Shown piece after piece: positions 6,663 through 15,510 of a DNA stretch of 16,876 bases; position 1 is the stretch's first letter, and every line of letters starts with the position of its first letter. The position numbers were made by a program, and so were the translations under genes. Under the pieces are notes generated by a model. The model did not search any database and was not told where the DNA came from. It saw only the letters and a program-made list of their open reading frames with translations. The DNA comes from Kiloniellaceae bacterium (lineage in GTDB: Bacteria > Pseudomonadota > Alphaproteobacteria > Kiloniellales > Kiloniellaceae), in the NCBI GenBank assembly GCA_021776145.1, contig JAJFGM010000632.1, positions 1 to 16,876 on the forward strand, in the 5' to 3' direction.

Positions 6663-7865
6663 ATGGATTATAGCGTATCGAACCGGGATGCCCGGCGTCT
6701 TTTTCTCCACCTGCAAGGCCTCAGCGAATCTCCCCGGCGGCGCATGAGCGGCGCCGAGCTGCAGGCGCTGATCGAGCGCCTTGGTTTCGTCCAGGTCGAT
6801 TCAATCAACACCGTCGAGCGGGCGCATCACATGATCCTTTTTGCCCGCAACCAGACCTATCGGCCGCGTCATCTGGAGCGTCTGCTGGGCCCGGGTGGCT
6901 CGTTGTTCGAGAACTGGACGCATGACGCCGCCATCATTCCGAGCCGCTTTTACCCCTATTGGCAGGCTCGCTTCGAGGCTGAACGGGAACGCCTGAAGAC
7001 TCGCTGGGCGGCGCGCGGCGGCGCCCTGTTCGAGCGCACCCTGGAAGAGGTGCAAACGCATGTGCGCGAACGCGGCGCCACATTGTCGCGTCACTTCGAA
7101 AAGGAGAAACCAAAAGGCGGCGCCGGCTGGTGGGACTGGCATCCGACGAAAACGGCGTTGGAGTACCTTTGGCGTACCGGCGAGCTGGCGGTCGCCGGGC
7201 GCGACGGCTTCCAGAAAGTCTACGACCTGTCGCAGCGGGTCATTCCCGAAAGCCACCGGGCGCAGCGGCCGTCGCGCGCCGAGATGGTCGACTGGGCCTG
7301 CGACGCGGCGTTGGAGCGGCTCGGCATGGCAACCTCGGGCGAGATCGCCGCCTTTTGGGACCTTGTGAGTCCGGCCGAAGCCAAGGCCTGGTGCGCCGCG
7401 AGGCTGGGCGAGAGCCTGATCGAGGTCACGGTCGAGAACGCCGACGGAGGTAAGCCGCGGCAGGCCCTCGCCCGGCCCGACCTGGCCGCGCGCCTGGCTG
7501 AAGTACCGGATCCGCCGAAACGCCTGCGCGTGGTCAGCCCCTTCGATCCGGTGCTGCGCGACCGCAAACGGGCGCGACGGCTCTTCGACTTTGACTACCG
7601 TATCGAGGTCTTCGTTCCGGCGGCCAAACGCAGGTACGGCTATTACGTTTTTCCGCTGCTGGAAGGCGACCGCTTCATCGGCCGCATCGACATGAAATGC
7701 GACCGGCCGGCCGATACCCTGTCCGTCAAGGGGTTGTGGCTGGAGCCGGGTCTGCGTTTCAGCAAGGGACGGGCGCAGCGTCTGGAAGCCGAGCTGGAAC
7801 GCCTTGCGCGTTTTGCCGGTGTCGGTTCCGTGGTGTTCGAAGAGGGTTTCCGCAAAGAGGGCTGA
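6663..7865 (+). CDS. YcaQ/AlkZ-like winged-helix DNA glycosylase (HTH_42 family)
   Basis: This 400-residue protein matches the YcaQ family, DNA glycosylases that excise alkylated bases and unhook interstrand crosslinks. Residues 40-55 read LGFVQVDSINTVERAH. The Q44-V-D46 triad is the catalytic Q-x-D form typical of the E. coli YcaQ branch rather than the Q-x-Q of antibiotic-linked AlkZ. Further matches are FENWTHDAAIIPSRFYPYW (82-100), VSPFDPVLRDRKRA in the last third, and FDYRIEVFVPAAKRRYGYY followed by FIGRIDMKCDR. Length is normal for the family. ATG 6663 is chosen because family-like sequence starts right after it (MDYSVSNRDARRLFLHLQGL); the frame runs further upstream but without similarity. 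GAGG lies too close (1 nt) to act as a ribosome-binding site. The gene is divergent from the sulfotransferase, with 117 bp between them. Confidence 0.9.
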   Translation: MDYSVSNRDARRLFLHLQGLSESPRRRMSGAELQALIERLGFVQVDSINTVERAHHMILFARNQTYRPRHLERLLGPGGSLFENWTHDAAIIPSRFYPYWQARFEAERERLKTRWAARGGALFERTLEEVQTHVRERGATLSRHFEKEKPKGGAGWWDWHPTKTALEYLWRTGELAVAGRDGFQKVYDLSQRVIPESHRAQRPSRAEMVDWACDAALERLGMATSGEIAAFWDLVSPAEAKAWCAARLGESLIEVTVENADGGKPRQALARPDLAARLAEVPDPPKRLRVVSPFDPVLRDRKRARRLFDFDYRIEVFVPAAKRRYGYYVFPLLEGDRFIGRIDMKCDRPADTLSVKGLWLEPGLRFSKGRAQRLEAELERLARFAGVGSVVFEEGFRKEG

Positions 7866-8261
7866 AGTTCGGCCCGGGCTGGAGATGAAAAAGCGTCGGT
7901 TTCGTTGCAGGGCGGATTCCCGCTGCTTGAGCATTCTTCTTATGACGGTGCGGACAACTGCGCTGTGATGCGTTCTGGGCGCGACGCTTCGATTATGGCC
8001 CTTTCAAGACACCTTGGATACCGCGGCTCAAGTCGTCCAGAGTCATAAGGCCGCGATCGCAAGGAATGTTCCGTGGAATAGAAACGTAGGCGCCGGGAAT
8101 TTACGAAATCCAACAAAAAACGTAAGAGAATAGGAGTCGCGATTTTAACCACATTTCCGCCGACCCCAAGTAGGGTTAATTCAATACTGTGGATTTGTTG
8201 TTGATTGCGGGAACTGTTTTATCTAAAGATGTCGTCTGCAGGGTAAATTCCAGAGGTTACT
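7866..8261. other. 396-bp intergenic region without a convincing gene
   Basis: No reading frame here has both a ribosome-binding site and family similarity; a 70-codon frame on the minus strand (7940-8152) looks spurious. The second half (about 8080-8260) is clearly richer in A/T than the coding DNA around it, as expected for a promoter region of the dioxygenase gene. I see no strong hairpin with a T-run, so no terminator is called. Confidence 0.6.
8198..8225 (+). promoter_or_regulatory. Possible sigma-70 promoter of the dioxygenase gene
   Basis: TTGTTG (8198-8203) is separated by 16 nt from TATCTA (8220-8225) within an A/T-rich stretch 37 bp before ATG 8262. The matches to TTGACA and TATAAT are partial. 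Confidence 0.3.
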
Positions 8262-9116
8262 ATGGCTGCGACGCTCACGGAAAGAGTGAACGACCGTATT
8301 CATGCGCGCGTTTTAAGTTATGCCTTGAGCCGGTTTCATGTCGTTCGCAAGGCGCATCGGTTTGTTGAAGGTCAACGCCAGAACCTTGGCCTCAATGCCA
8401 AGGCACAGCTTCAGCCCTTCCCGACGACAATTTTTCCCGACCTTTCGATAGACGACTGCCTAGACAATCTCAGGCAAGACGGGTTGTCTCTCGGGTTACG
8501 GCTGCCCGCCCACGTCGTTACGGAAATTTGCGACTTCGCCGCCGACACGCTCTGCCTCAACAACGGCGATGGGCAAAGCTTTATGGCGCAAGATGTGCAA
8601 AACGGCCGCCTGCCAGATGGACAACTCGCCGCCCGCGGGAGTGTCGTGGATCCGATGGATTGTCCGGCGGTCGACGCCCTGGTGCGCGATCCGGTGCTGT
8701 TGGAGATCGCCCACCGATATCTTGGCTATCGCACCAAGGGTCCGGGCCCACGGCTCTATTGGTTCTTTCACTCGGACCTGCCGCGTGACGAGCGCCCCGG
8801 TCAGTCCTGCCACTATCACTACGACGTCGATGGCTACGGCTTTTTGACGATTTTCTTCTATCTCAGCCAAACCGACCGCAACAGCGGCGCGCATGTGGTG
8901 ATGACAGGCACGCACAAGCGCAAACCCCTGCGCATGCTGTTGACCCCGACAGTCGGCCGCAGCGACGAAGAAATCCTCGACCGCTTCGGTAGCGACCGGG
9001 AAGTCGTCATCGAAGGGCCCGCCGGTTATGGTTTTCTGGAGGACACCTCCTGCTATCATAAGGCCTTGGCGCCACGTGACTCGACGCGCCTGATGCTGCA
9101 GGTCGCTTACCGCTAG
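8262..9116 (+). CDS. Phytanoyl-CoA-dioxygenase-like 2-oxoglutarate/Fe(II) oxygenase
   Basis: This 284-residue protein carries the iron-binding facial triad of the PhyH family. H186-Y-D188 lies in CHYHYDVDGYGF, the distal His266 in CYHKALAPRDSTRLMLQ, and Arg276 ten residues later is the expected 2-oxoglutarate carboxylate ligand. FFYLSQTDRNSGAHVVMTGTH (198-218) is the characteristic core strand and loop. The first 50 residues are helical and charged with no signal peptide, so a cytoplasmic enzyme is likely. It would hydroxylate a small molecule or lipid, coupled to decarboxylation of 2-oxoglutarate; the substrate is unknown. ATG 8262 has AGAGG at 8252-8256. The first part of the gene uses A/T-ending codons more often than its neighbours, which may mark transferred DNA, but the signal is weak. 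It is followed by a 143-bp gap. Confidence 0.85.
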   Translation: MAATLTERVNDRIHARVLSYALSRFHVVRKAHRFVEGQRQNLGLNAKAQLQPFPTTIFPDLSIDDCLDNLRQDGLSLGLRLPAHVVTEICDFAADTLCLNNGDGQSFMAQDVQNGRLPDGQLAARGSVVDPMDCPAVDALVRDPVLLEIAHRYLGYRTKGPGPRLYWFFHSDLPRDERPGQSCHYHYDVDGYGFLTIFFYLSQTDRNSGAHVVMTGTHKRKPLRMLLTPTVGRSDEEILDRFGSDREVVIEGPAGYGFLEDTSCYHKALAPRDSTRLMLQVAYR

Positions 9117-9206
9117 GGTCCGTTCTCGGCCCACGCCCCGGGCTCACCGCCTCTCTATCCCTGTTGCGTCATCTCCGAGGTCGTCTCGAGAACAGATCTC
9201 TGGACC
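9117..9206. repeat. Long-range imperfect inverted repeat after the dioxygenase stop
   Basis: GGTCCGTTCTCG (9117-9128) pairs with CGAGAAC (9187-9193) plus GGACC (9202-9206), with an 8-nt bulge and a 58-nt loop. It starts directly after the TAG stop. There is no T-run after it, so a simple intrinsic terminator does not fit. It may be an mRNA 3' stem or chance. Confidence 0.35.
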
Positions 9207-9259
9207 CCACCTGACGGATGATCGGCGCGCGAATGGTCTGATTGGCTGGAGATTGAAGT

Positions 9260-11269
9260 TTGGCGCGACTCTTGGGCATCGATACCGGCGGAACCTACAC
9301 CGACGCGGTTCTCTTCGACGAGGATGACGGGGTCATTGCCGCGGCCAAGGCCCTGACGACAAAACACGACTTGGCGCTCGGCCTGCGCGCCGCCGTGGAG
9401 CAGGTGCTGCCCGGCGATGCACGGGAGGTGGCGGCAATCCGCCTGGTTTCGATCTCGACCACCTTGGCCACCAATGCCATCGTCGAAGGCCACGGCCTGC
9501 CGGTGTGCCTGCTGTTGCTGGGCTATGACCGCGATGCGCTGGAGCGCGGCGGCCTAGGCCAGGCGCTGCGCGGCGACCCGGTGGAATTCATTGTCGGCGG
9601 TCACGATGCCATGGGCGACGCGCAGGCGCCGCTCGACCTGGAGGCGGCACGTGCCGCCATCCTGGCGCAAGCGCCGCGGGTCGCGGCCTTCGCCGTTGCC
9701 GGCTATTTCGGCGTGCGCAATCCAAGCCACGAGATCGCGGTGCGGGATCTGGTGCGCGAGTTGACCGATCTGCCGGTGACCTGCGCTCACGAGTTGACGT
9801 CGAACCTCGATGCGCCGCGCCGCGCCCTGACCGCCGTGCTCAACGCCCGCCTCATTCCGCAGTTGCAGCAATTGATTCTGGCGGTGCGCGGATTCCTCGG
9901 CGAGTTCGGCATCGCCGCGCCGCTGATGGTCGTCAAGGGCGACGGCTCGCTGATCAGCGCCGAGATGGCCTTGACGCGTCCGGTCGAGACCATCCTCTCG
10001 GGACCGGCGGCTTCGGTGGTCGGCGCCCGCCACTTGCTGGGCGAGGACAACGTCATTGTCTCGGACATCGGCGGCACGACGACCGACATCGCCGTCCTGC
10101 AGGGTGGCCTGCCGCTGCTCAACCGTGAGGGCGCAGAGGTCGGCGGCTGGCGGACCATGGTCGAGGCGGTCTCGGTACATACCTTCGGCCTTGGCGGCGA
10201 CAGCGAAATCCGCCTGACGGAAGCCCGCCAGGCCGGGCCGGCGCTGACCGCCGGGCCGCGCCGGGTCGTGCCGTTGAGCCTATTGACCGCCGAGCAGCCG
10301 GAGGTGTTGGACATCCTGCGGCGGCAGCGCGCGCGTGAACGCCCAGAAGATCACGACGGGCGCTTTGCCTTGCGCCTGCGCAGCCTCGACGCGCCCCTGA
10401 CGGCCTCGGAGCAACGCATGTGGGATGCCTTGGGCGCGGGCGCGGTTGCGCTGGAGAAACTGCTGCAGAGCCCGGCCATGGCGCGGCCCCTGCAGCGCCT
10501 CGTCGACCGCGGACTGGCGATTTATGCCGACTTCTCGCCGAGCGACGCGGCGCATGTGCTGGGCCTGCAAGACGATTGGTGCCACGAGGGTGCCGTCCTC
10601 GGTGCCGAGCTTCTGGCCCGCGCCGGTGCCGCCAAGGGTCGCCTGGCGCCGCTTTCGGCGGAAGAGTTGGCACGGCTGGCGTTCGAGCGGGTGGTGGTGC
10701 AGTCGGGCCAGGCCATCGTCGAAGCGGCGCTGGCCGAGGAAGGCGAGATGGCCGCCGATCTGCGCCGGCGTTTGGCGGCCAGTTTCGTTGGACGTGCCAT
10801 GGAGCGCACCGAAGCCTCGCGGCTGGTCGAGTTCCGCGCCGGCCTGCGGCGGCCGCTGGTCGCCATCGGTGCGCCGGCGGCGACCTATTATCCCGAGGTC
10901 GCTCGTCGCCTCGACACCCGCCTCGAAGTGCCGCCGCATGCCGCGGTCTCGAATGCCGTCGGGGCCGTCGCCGGCGGGGTCCTGCAGACCGTCACGGCGC
11001 TGATCACCATGCCCGAAGAGGGTCGCTTTCGCGTCCACCTGCCAAGCGGAGTGAAGGACTTCCCTGGCCAGGCCGCCGCCGAGGCCTTCGCCGAAAACGA
11101 GGCTCGACACCTGGCCGAAGCGCAGGCGCGCGCCGCCGGCGCCGAGGCCATCGAAACCAAAACGCGGCGCGGCGAACGCTCGGCCAAGATGGCCGACGGG
11201 TCGGAAATCTTTGTCGACGTCGAGTTCGTCGCCAGCGCCCTTGGCCGCCCGCGCCTGGGCGGCGCGTAA
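9260..11269 (+). CDS. Hydantoinase/oxoprolinase family protein, HyuA-like A subunit
   Basis: This 669-residue protein has the ATP-dependent hydantoinase/oxoprolinase A architecture. The actin-like N-terminal domain shows GIDTGGTYTD (6-15), STTLATNAIVEG (66-77) and MVVKGDGS (223-230). The main domain shows ILSGPAASVVGA (245-256), DIGGTTTD (269-276) and GLGGDS (310-315), the phosphate and metal-binding loops. Family members open cyclic amides such as hydantoins, 5-oxoproline or N-methylhydantoin, or carboxylate ketones, usually with a B subunit. The start is TTG 9260: GGAG at 9248-9251 lies 8 nt upstream, and MARLLGIDTGGTYTDAVLF is the standard family N-terminus. No HyuB gene lies on either side. 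It stands alone between the dioxygenase and the convergent torT, and its substrate is unassigned. Confidence 0.88.
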   Translation: MARLLGIDTGGTYTDAVLFDEDDGVIAAAKALTTKHDLALGLRAAVEQVLPGDAREVAAIRLVSISTTLATNAIVEGHGLPVCLLLLGYDRDALERGGLGQALRGDPVEFIVGGHDAMGDAQAPLDLEAARAAILAQAPRVAAFAVAGYFGVRNPSHEIAVRDLVRELTDLPVTCAHELTSNLDAPRRALTAVLNARLIPQLQQLILAVRGFLGEFGIAAPLMVVKGDGSLISAEMALTRPVETILSGPAASVVGARHLLGEDNVIVSDIGGTTTDIAVLQGGLPLLNREGAEVGGWRTMVEAVSVHTFGLGGDSEIRLTEARQAGPALTAGPRRVVPLSLLTAEQPEVLDILRRQRARERPEDHDGRFALRLRSLDAPLTASEQRMWDALGAGAVALEKLLQSPAMARPLQRLVDRGLAIYADFSPSDAAHVLGLQDDWCHEGAVLGAELLARAGAAKGRLAPLSAEELARLAFERVVVQSGQAIVEAALAEEGEMAADLRRRLAASFVGRAMERTEASRLVEFRAGLRRPLVAIGAPAATYYPEVARRLDTRLEVPPHAAVSNAVGAVAGGVLQTVTALITMPEEGRFRVHLPSGVKDFPGQAAAEAFAENEARHLAEAQARAAGAEAIETKTRRGERSAKMADGSEIFVDVEFVASALGRPRLGGA

Positions 11270-11276
11270 GCGCTTA
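11267..11276. repeat. 10-bp palindrome holding both convergent stop codons
   Basis: TAAGCGCTTA is a perfect palindrome. Its first three bases are the stop of the HyuA-like gene, and its last three, read on the other strand, are the stop of torT. The two genes end 4 bp apart. It is too short to be a terminator on its own. Confidence 0.7.
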
Positions 11277-12401
11277 TTCCACGGCAAATGTCGGCGTAAA
11301 GGTCGCCGGGGCGAGGGAGCCTTCGGTGCCGACAGCGTCGATGTTGCTGCTCTCGACCAGGCGGATCGCCGGCCCCAAGTGTTTGAAGGCGAGTTTGTCT
11401 TCGAGCACGCGCACCGCTTGTTCAATGCCAAGTCGGCCCTGGACGACCGGCAGATCGGTCGGCGCCGCCAGGATACGCCCGCGCTTGAGGCCGCGGTAGA
11501 CCGCGTGGGTAAAATAGTCCGCAAGGACGTAGATCCTGTCGGTCAGCCGGCGCGCCCTGAGCACGCTGACCGCCGCCTCGGCGGTGACGGCGCTGCCGAC
11601 GATGTAGTCGATGTCCGGGCGTTCCTCGAGGGCATCCTCGATCAACAGCAGCTGGATCTCGCGACCGGTGTCGCCGTACTTGGTGAGGACAATTTTGGCC
11701 GAGCTATCCGTCAGGGCGCCGCGGAAACCCTCCTCGACGAAGGGCACCCAGCCGGAGCCCAGGGGCCCGGGAAACCAGGCGATCTTGACCGGATCCGAGC
11801 CGCTGGGGTGGCGCCGCGCCAGATAGGCGCCGATGCTGCGACCCATGGAGATCCAGGAGACGCCAGTCTTGGCGGTGATGCCGGGGTCGGCGATGTCGTT
11901 GACGACGGCGACGACCGGCATGCGCTTGGCGATTTCCAGAACGGTCGGGGTCAGGCCTTCGAAACTGACGGTGCCGAGGACGAGAATGTCGGTGGTTTCG
12001 TCGCTGCAGGCCTTGACCTGGGCGATTTGACGCTTGAGGTTCGGATAGCCGCCGGCCTCGACGACGCGTAGCGCGACCCCCAGGCGCTTGGCTTCCTCGA
12101 CCATGCCGAAGTTGACGCTCAGCCAGTAGGAATCCTTGAGGTGCGGATAGGCGGCGCAGATGCGCCACTTGCGCGACGCGGCGACGAGTGGCGTGTATTC
12201 GATGGTGCGGGACGGGCTTTGGTAGTCGAAAGGCGCCGCCCAAGTCTCCAGGCGCCAGGTCTCGGCCACCGCCGCGCCGGTGAAGAGGCCGCCAAGAAGC
12301 AGGGCCAGTGCCGCGGCGATACACGACCAGAAACCGCCGCACCCCGAGCAACCTTTTTGGCGGCAGTCGTGCCTGGGGCCTATGAGTGTCGACGCATACA
12401 T
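11274..12401 (-). CDS. torT: TorT, periplasmic TMAO-binding sensor protein
   Basis: This 375-residue periplasmic-binding-fold protein presents its ligand (TMAO in E. coli) to the sensor kinase TorS. Similarity to E. coli TorT is direct: CAAYPHLKDSYWLSVNFGM (82-100; E. coli has CALYPSLKDSYWLSLNYGM), VVEAGGYPNLKRQIAQVKAC (113-132) and HAVYRGLKRGRI (299-310). A signal peptide fits residues 24-46, with the hydrophobic core AAALALLLGGLF and cleavage after AVA46. The segment before the core is unusual, with four cysteines (13, 18, 21, 27). ATG 12401 has no clear ribosome-binding site, but no better start exists in frame. It is transcribed divergently from torS across about 100 bp, which suggests joint control. 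The ligand in this organism is inferred from the family. Confidence 0.88.
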   Translation of the reverse strand: MYASTLIGPRHDCRQKGCSGCGGFWSCIAAALALLLGGLFTGAAVAETWRLETWAAPFDYQSPSRTIEYTPLVAASRKWRICAAYPHLKDSYWLSVNFGMVEEAKRLGVALRVVEAGGYPNLKRQIAQVKACSDETTDILVLGTVSFEGLTPTVLEIAKRMPVVAVVNDIADPGITAKTGVSWISMGRSIGAYLARRHPSGSDPVKIAWFPGPLGSGWVPFVEEGFRGALTDSSAKIVLTKYGDTGREIQLLLIEDALEERPDIDYIVGSAVTAEAAVSVLRARRLTDRIYVLADYFTHAVYRGLKRGRILAAPTDLPVVQGRLGIEQAVRVLEDKLAFKHLGPAIRLVESSNIDAVGTEGSLAPATFTPTFAVE

Positions 12402-12501
12402 GGCGTGCCATAATGGTGTAGATTGGCCCGGAAATCCAAGCCTCACCTGACCCGAAGGGAAGCGAGGCCCAAATGGATGCGGGGCGCGTATTGACGCGAG
12501 A

Positions 12502-15500
12502 ATGCGCATGAAGGGACGTTTTGGCATCGCAGGCAGGCTGTTTCTGGCGTTTCTCGGCATTGCCGCGCTGACGCTGCTGTCAGGTGGCCTCGGGTGGTGG
12601 ATCCTGAGCAACGTCGAGCAGGCGCAGCAAACCATCGTGCAGCGCGCCATGCCAGCGCTTTCCGACGCCCGACGCGTATCGCAGGTGGCGAACGAGATCA
12701 TCGCCCGCGCGCCCCTGTTGACAAATGCCGTCACCCAGGCCGCGCGCGAACGCGAGGCCGCCGCCCTGATCGAGCGGGCCGCCGGTCTTGACGAGCTGCT
12801 TGGTCGTATCGCCGGTCACGGATTATCCAGCGACAACGCTCTGGCGCCCAGGCAATCCGCCGACGCCCTGTTGGCGAACCTGCGGGCGCAGGACGAACTG
12901 GTCGGCAAACGTATCGGCGATGCGTTGAAGCTTGCGGCGGCGACAGCCGATGCTCTGGCGGCGGCTGAAGATCTCTCCGATTTGTCTGAAACCCTGGTCT
13001 CCAATGCCGCCGCCGGCACCACGGCGGTGATCGCCAATCTTTACGAGTTGATTGAACTGGAAGAGGGTCGCGAGGACACCTTCAACGCCCTCGATCGCCT
13101 TCTCGAAGAAGACCTGTTCCTCATGGAGCGTATGTTCGAGCTGCGGTTGCGGGCCTCGCAGGTCGGGCTGCTGCTCAACCAGTTGGGGCGTGCCGAAGAC
13201 CAAGACGAGATCGACTGGCTGGAAGAAACCTATGGCGGCAACCTGCGCATTCTCAACCGCCGCGTCGATGGCATCAGCGACCCGGTGCGCCAACGCCAGG
13301 CGCGAGAACTCTTCACGCGACTGGATGCCGCGCGCCGCGACGACGGCAATCTCTTTCTTTTGCGCGGATCCTTGCTCGCCACGCAAGCGCGGGTGGACAC
13401 CCTGACGGCGGCAAATCAGCAGCTTTCCAATCACCTGAGCGACATCGTCGTCGAGTTGGTGGCTGCGTCGCAAACCCTGGCCGACGAGGCCAAGGCCGCG
13501 GCCGCCGACGCGGTCAAGGCCGGGCTCTGGACCCTGTTCCTGCAGAGTGTCGTATTTCTCGGCGTTGCAGGTCTGATCATCTGGCTTTACGTGCAACGCA
13601 ATGTGATTCGTCGCCTGCGCGCGCTGGGCGACGTCATGCAGAACCTTGCCGCCGGCAATTTGGAACAGCGGGTCGATACCGGCGGCAACGACGAATTGTC
13701 GGACATGGCCGGCACGGTTCAAGTCTTCAAAGACCAGGCCATCGTCAAGCGCCGCCTGGAAGCCGAACGCGACCGCGTCGAGCGCGAACTGCGGCGGCAC
13801 CGCGACGAACTAGAGGACTTGGTCAACGAGCGCACCCGCCAAGTGTCGGACGCCAACGCCCAGCTGCGGATCGAGGCCGACAATCATGCCTTGGCCCGCG
13901 AACGCGCCGAGAGGGCGAGCCAGGCCAAGTCCGAGTTTCTCGCCGCGATGAGCCACGAAATTCGCACACCGATGAACGGAATCCTGGGCATGCTGCGTAT
14001 TCTCGGTGACGGCAGCCTGACCGACGAGCAGCGTGCCCGGCTCTCGGTGATCCGCTCGTCCAGTCAGACCTTGCTCGGCATTCTCAACGACATTCTCGAC
14101 TACTCGAAAATCGAATCCGGCGAGATCGATCTGGCGCCGGTGGATTTCGACCCGCGACAGCTGATCGACGATATCATCGTGCTGCTGCGCTTTCGGGCGG
14201 TGGAAAAGGGCCTGGACCTGCGCGTCCGCATCGATGACGCGGTGCCCGCTGTTATACGCGGCGATTCCGGCAAACTCAGCCAGGTGCTGCTCAACCTGAT
14301 CGGCAACGGTCTCAAATTCACCGATAAGGGTTACCTTGCCCTGGAGGTGACCCTCGTCGATGTGAATGCCGCGAACGAGGCGGTGGAGCTTGCCTTCGAA
14401 GTCGCGGACAGCGGACCCGGAATCGCCCCCAAGGATATGGAAAACCTCTTCGACGCCTTTTTCCAGGCCGACCAGGGGCGCTTGCGGCGGCAAGGCGGGA
14501 CCGGCCTGGGGCTTGCCATCAGCAAGCGTTTGGTCGGTGCCCTGGGTGGCGAAATCCATGTCAAAAGTCAAGTCGGCGAAGGCAGCCGCTTCCGCTTTAC
14601 GGCGCGTTTCGATGCCGGCGACGCGGCCGCCATGGTTCGCGTCGCCGACGAACTGCCAGGTCTTTCGCCCGAACTTGGCCGGCTCAAGGTGTTGTTGGTC
14701 GAGGACAACGAGGTCAATGCCGTCGTCATCGAGACCTTCCTGGCCAAGATGGGCCACGATGTGCGGCTTGCGACGTCAGGTGAGGCAGCCGTCGAGCTGG
14801 CGGCGGCCGAGGCCTTCGAGGTCGTGCTGATGGATATCTCGCTGCCCGGCATCGACGGTCTGGAAGCCACGCGACGCATTCGCAACCTGCGCGCCGGCCG
14901 CGACAAGCCGCTGCCGATCATCGCCATGTCGGCGCACGTCTTTCAGAATGAGATCTCGGCCGTCCTGGATGCCGGCATGGATGCCTTCGTCGGCAAGCCG
15001 GTGGCGCCGGAAAGGCTGGCGGAGGCCCTGGCCCTGGTCGTCCTGCGCGGCCGCTCCAACGTGGTTGTGCCGGCGCGCGCGAGCGATGGCGGCGGCACGG
15101 CGGCGGCGCTGCTCGATGCCGCCATTCTGCAGGACGACTTCCTGATCCTCGGACCGGAAAAAACCGGCCGCATGGCCAGCGCCTTTTTCGATTCTTCGGC
15201 CGGCAAGGTCGATCGATTGGCGCATGCCATGGCAAACGAAGATTGGGGGACGGCGGCCTACATAACGCACAACCTCAAAGGCAGCGCGGCGAGTCTCGGC
15301 CTGCTGGCGCTGGAACGCCGGGCCAAAGCTATCGAGACTGCGGTGAAGTTGGAAGACGCCGTGGCCGCCCGGCGCGAATACAAGGACTTCAACACGCTTT
15401 ACCGCGAATCCCGCCGGGCGCTGCAGAAGCAATGGACGCTGTTAAACAAAAGCGGCGAAGAAAAGCCCAAGGGCGATCAGTACGCTTCGATTTCGACGGC

Positions 15501-15510
15501 AAAGATATAG
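12502..15510 (+). CDS. torS: TorS, unorthodox hybrid sensor histidine kinase
   Basis: This 1002-residue inner-membrane kinase reads the TorT state and phosphorylates TorR. In order it has TM1 (about 12-36), a large helical periplasmic sensor (37-340), TM2 (342-364), HAMP (365-417), a coiled coil, HisKA with His485 in SHEIRTPMNG, an HATPase domain (N-box NLIGNGLKF at 598-606, DSGPGI at 636-641, GGTGLGLAI at 665-673), a receiver with Asp778 in LMDIS, and a C-terminal HPt with His923 in THNLKGSAASLG. Length and layout match E. coli TorS. The start could be ATG 12502 or ATG 12508; the second is better spaced from the weak GAGA at 12498-12501. Its 3' end overlaps the convergent torR by 34 bp, so each gene is transcribed antisense to the other's last codons. 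The predicted phosphorelay is His485 to Asp778 to His923 to TorR Asp55. Confidence 0.9.
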   Translation: MRMKGRFGIAGRLFLAFLGIAALTLLSGGLGWWILSNVEQAQQTIVQRAMPALSDARRVSQVANEIIARAPLLTNAVTQAAREREAAALIERAAGLDELLGRIAGHGLSSDNALAPRQSADALLANLRAQDELVGKRIGDALKLAAATADALAAAEDLSDLSETLVSNAAAGTTAVIANLYELIELEEGREDTFNALDRLLEEDLFLMERMFELRLRASQVGLLLNQLGRAEDQDEIDWLEETYGGNLRILNRRVDGISDPVRQRQARELFTRLDAARRDDGNLFLLRGSLLATQARVDTLTAANQQLSNHLSDIVVELVAASQTLADEAKAAAADAVKAGLWTLFLQSVVFLGVAGLIIWLYVQRNVIRRLRALGDVMQNLAAGNLEQRVDTGGNDELSDMAGTVQVFKDQAIVKRRLEAERDRVERELRRHRDELEDLVNERTRQVSDANAQLRIEADNHALARERAERASQAKSEFLAAMSHEIRTPMNGILGMLRILGDGSLTDEQRARLSVIRSSSQTLLGILNDILDYSKIESGEIDLAPVDFDPRQLIDDIIVLLRFRAVEKGLDLRVRIDDAVPAVIRGDSGKLSQVLLNLIGNGLKFTDKGYLALEVTLVDVNAANEAVELAFEVADSGPGIAPKDMENLFDAFFQADQGRLRRQGGTGLGLAISKRLVGALGGEIHVKSQVGEGSRFRFTARFDAGDAAAMVRVADELPGLSPELGRLKVLLVEDNEVNAVVIETFLAKMGHDVRLATSGEAAVELAAAEAFEVVLMDISLPGIDGLEATRRIRNLRAGRDKPLPIIAMSAHVFQNEISAVLDAGMDAFVGKPVAPERLAEALALVVLRGRSNVVVPARASDGGGTAAALLDAAILQDDFLILGPEKTGRMASAFFDSSAGKVDRLAHAMANEDWGTAAYITHNLKGSAASLGLLALERRAKAIETAVKLEDAVAARREYKDFNTLYRESRRALQKQWTLLNKSGEEKPKGDQYASISTAKI

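Noticed and set aside
6801..7934. 377-codon frame on the minus strand
   Set aside because: It is antisense to the YcaQ-like gene, which is supported by family motifs over its whole length.
7940..8152. 70-codon frame on the minus strand in the intergenic region
   Set aside because: It has no family similarity, no clear ribosome-binding site and codon use unlike the neighbours.
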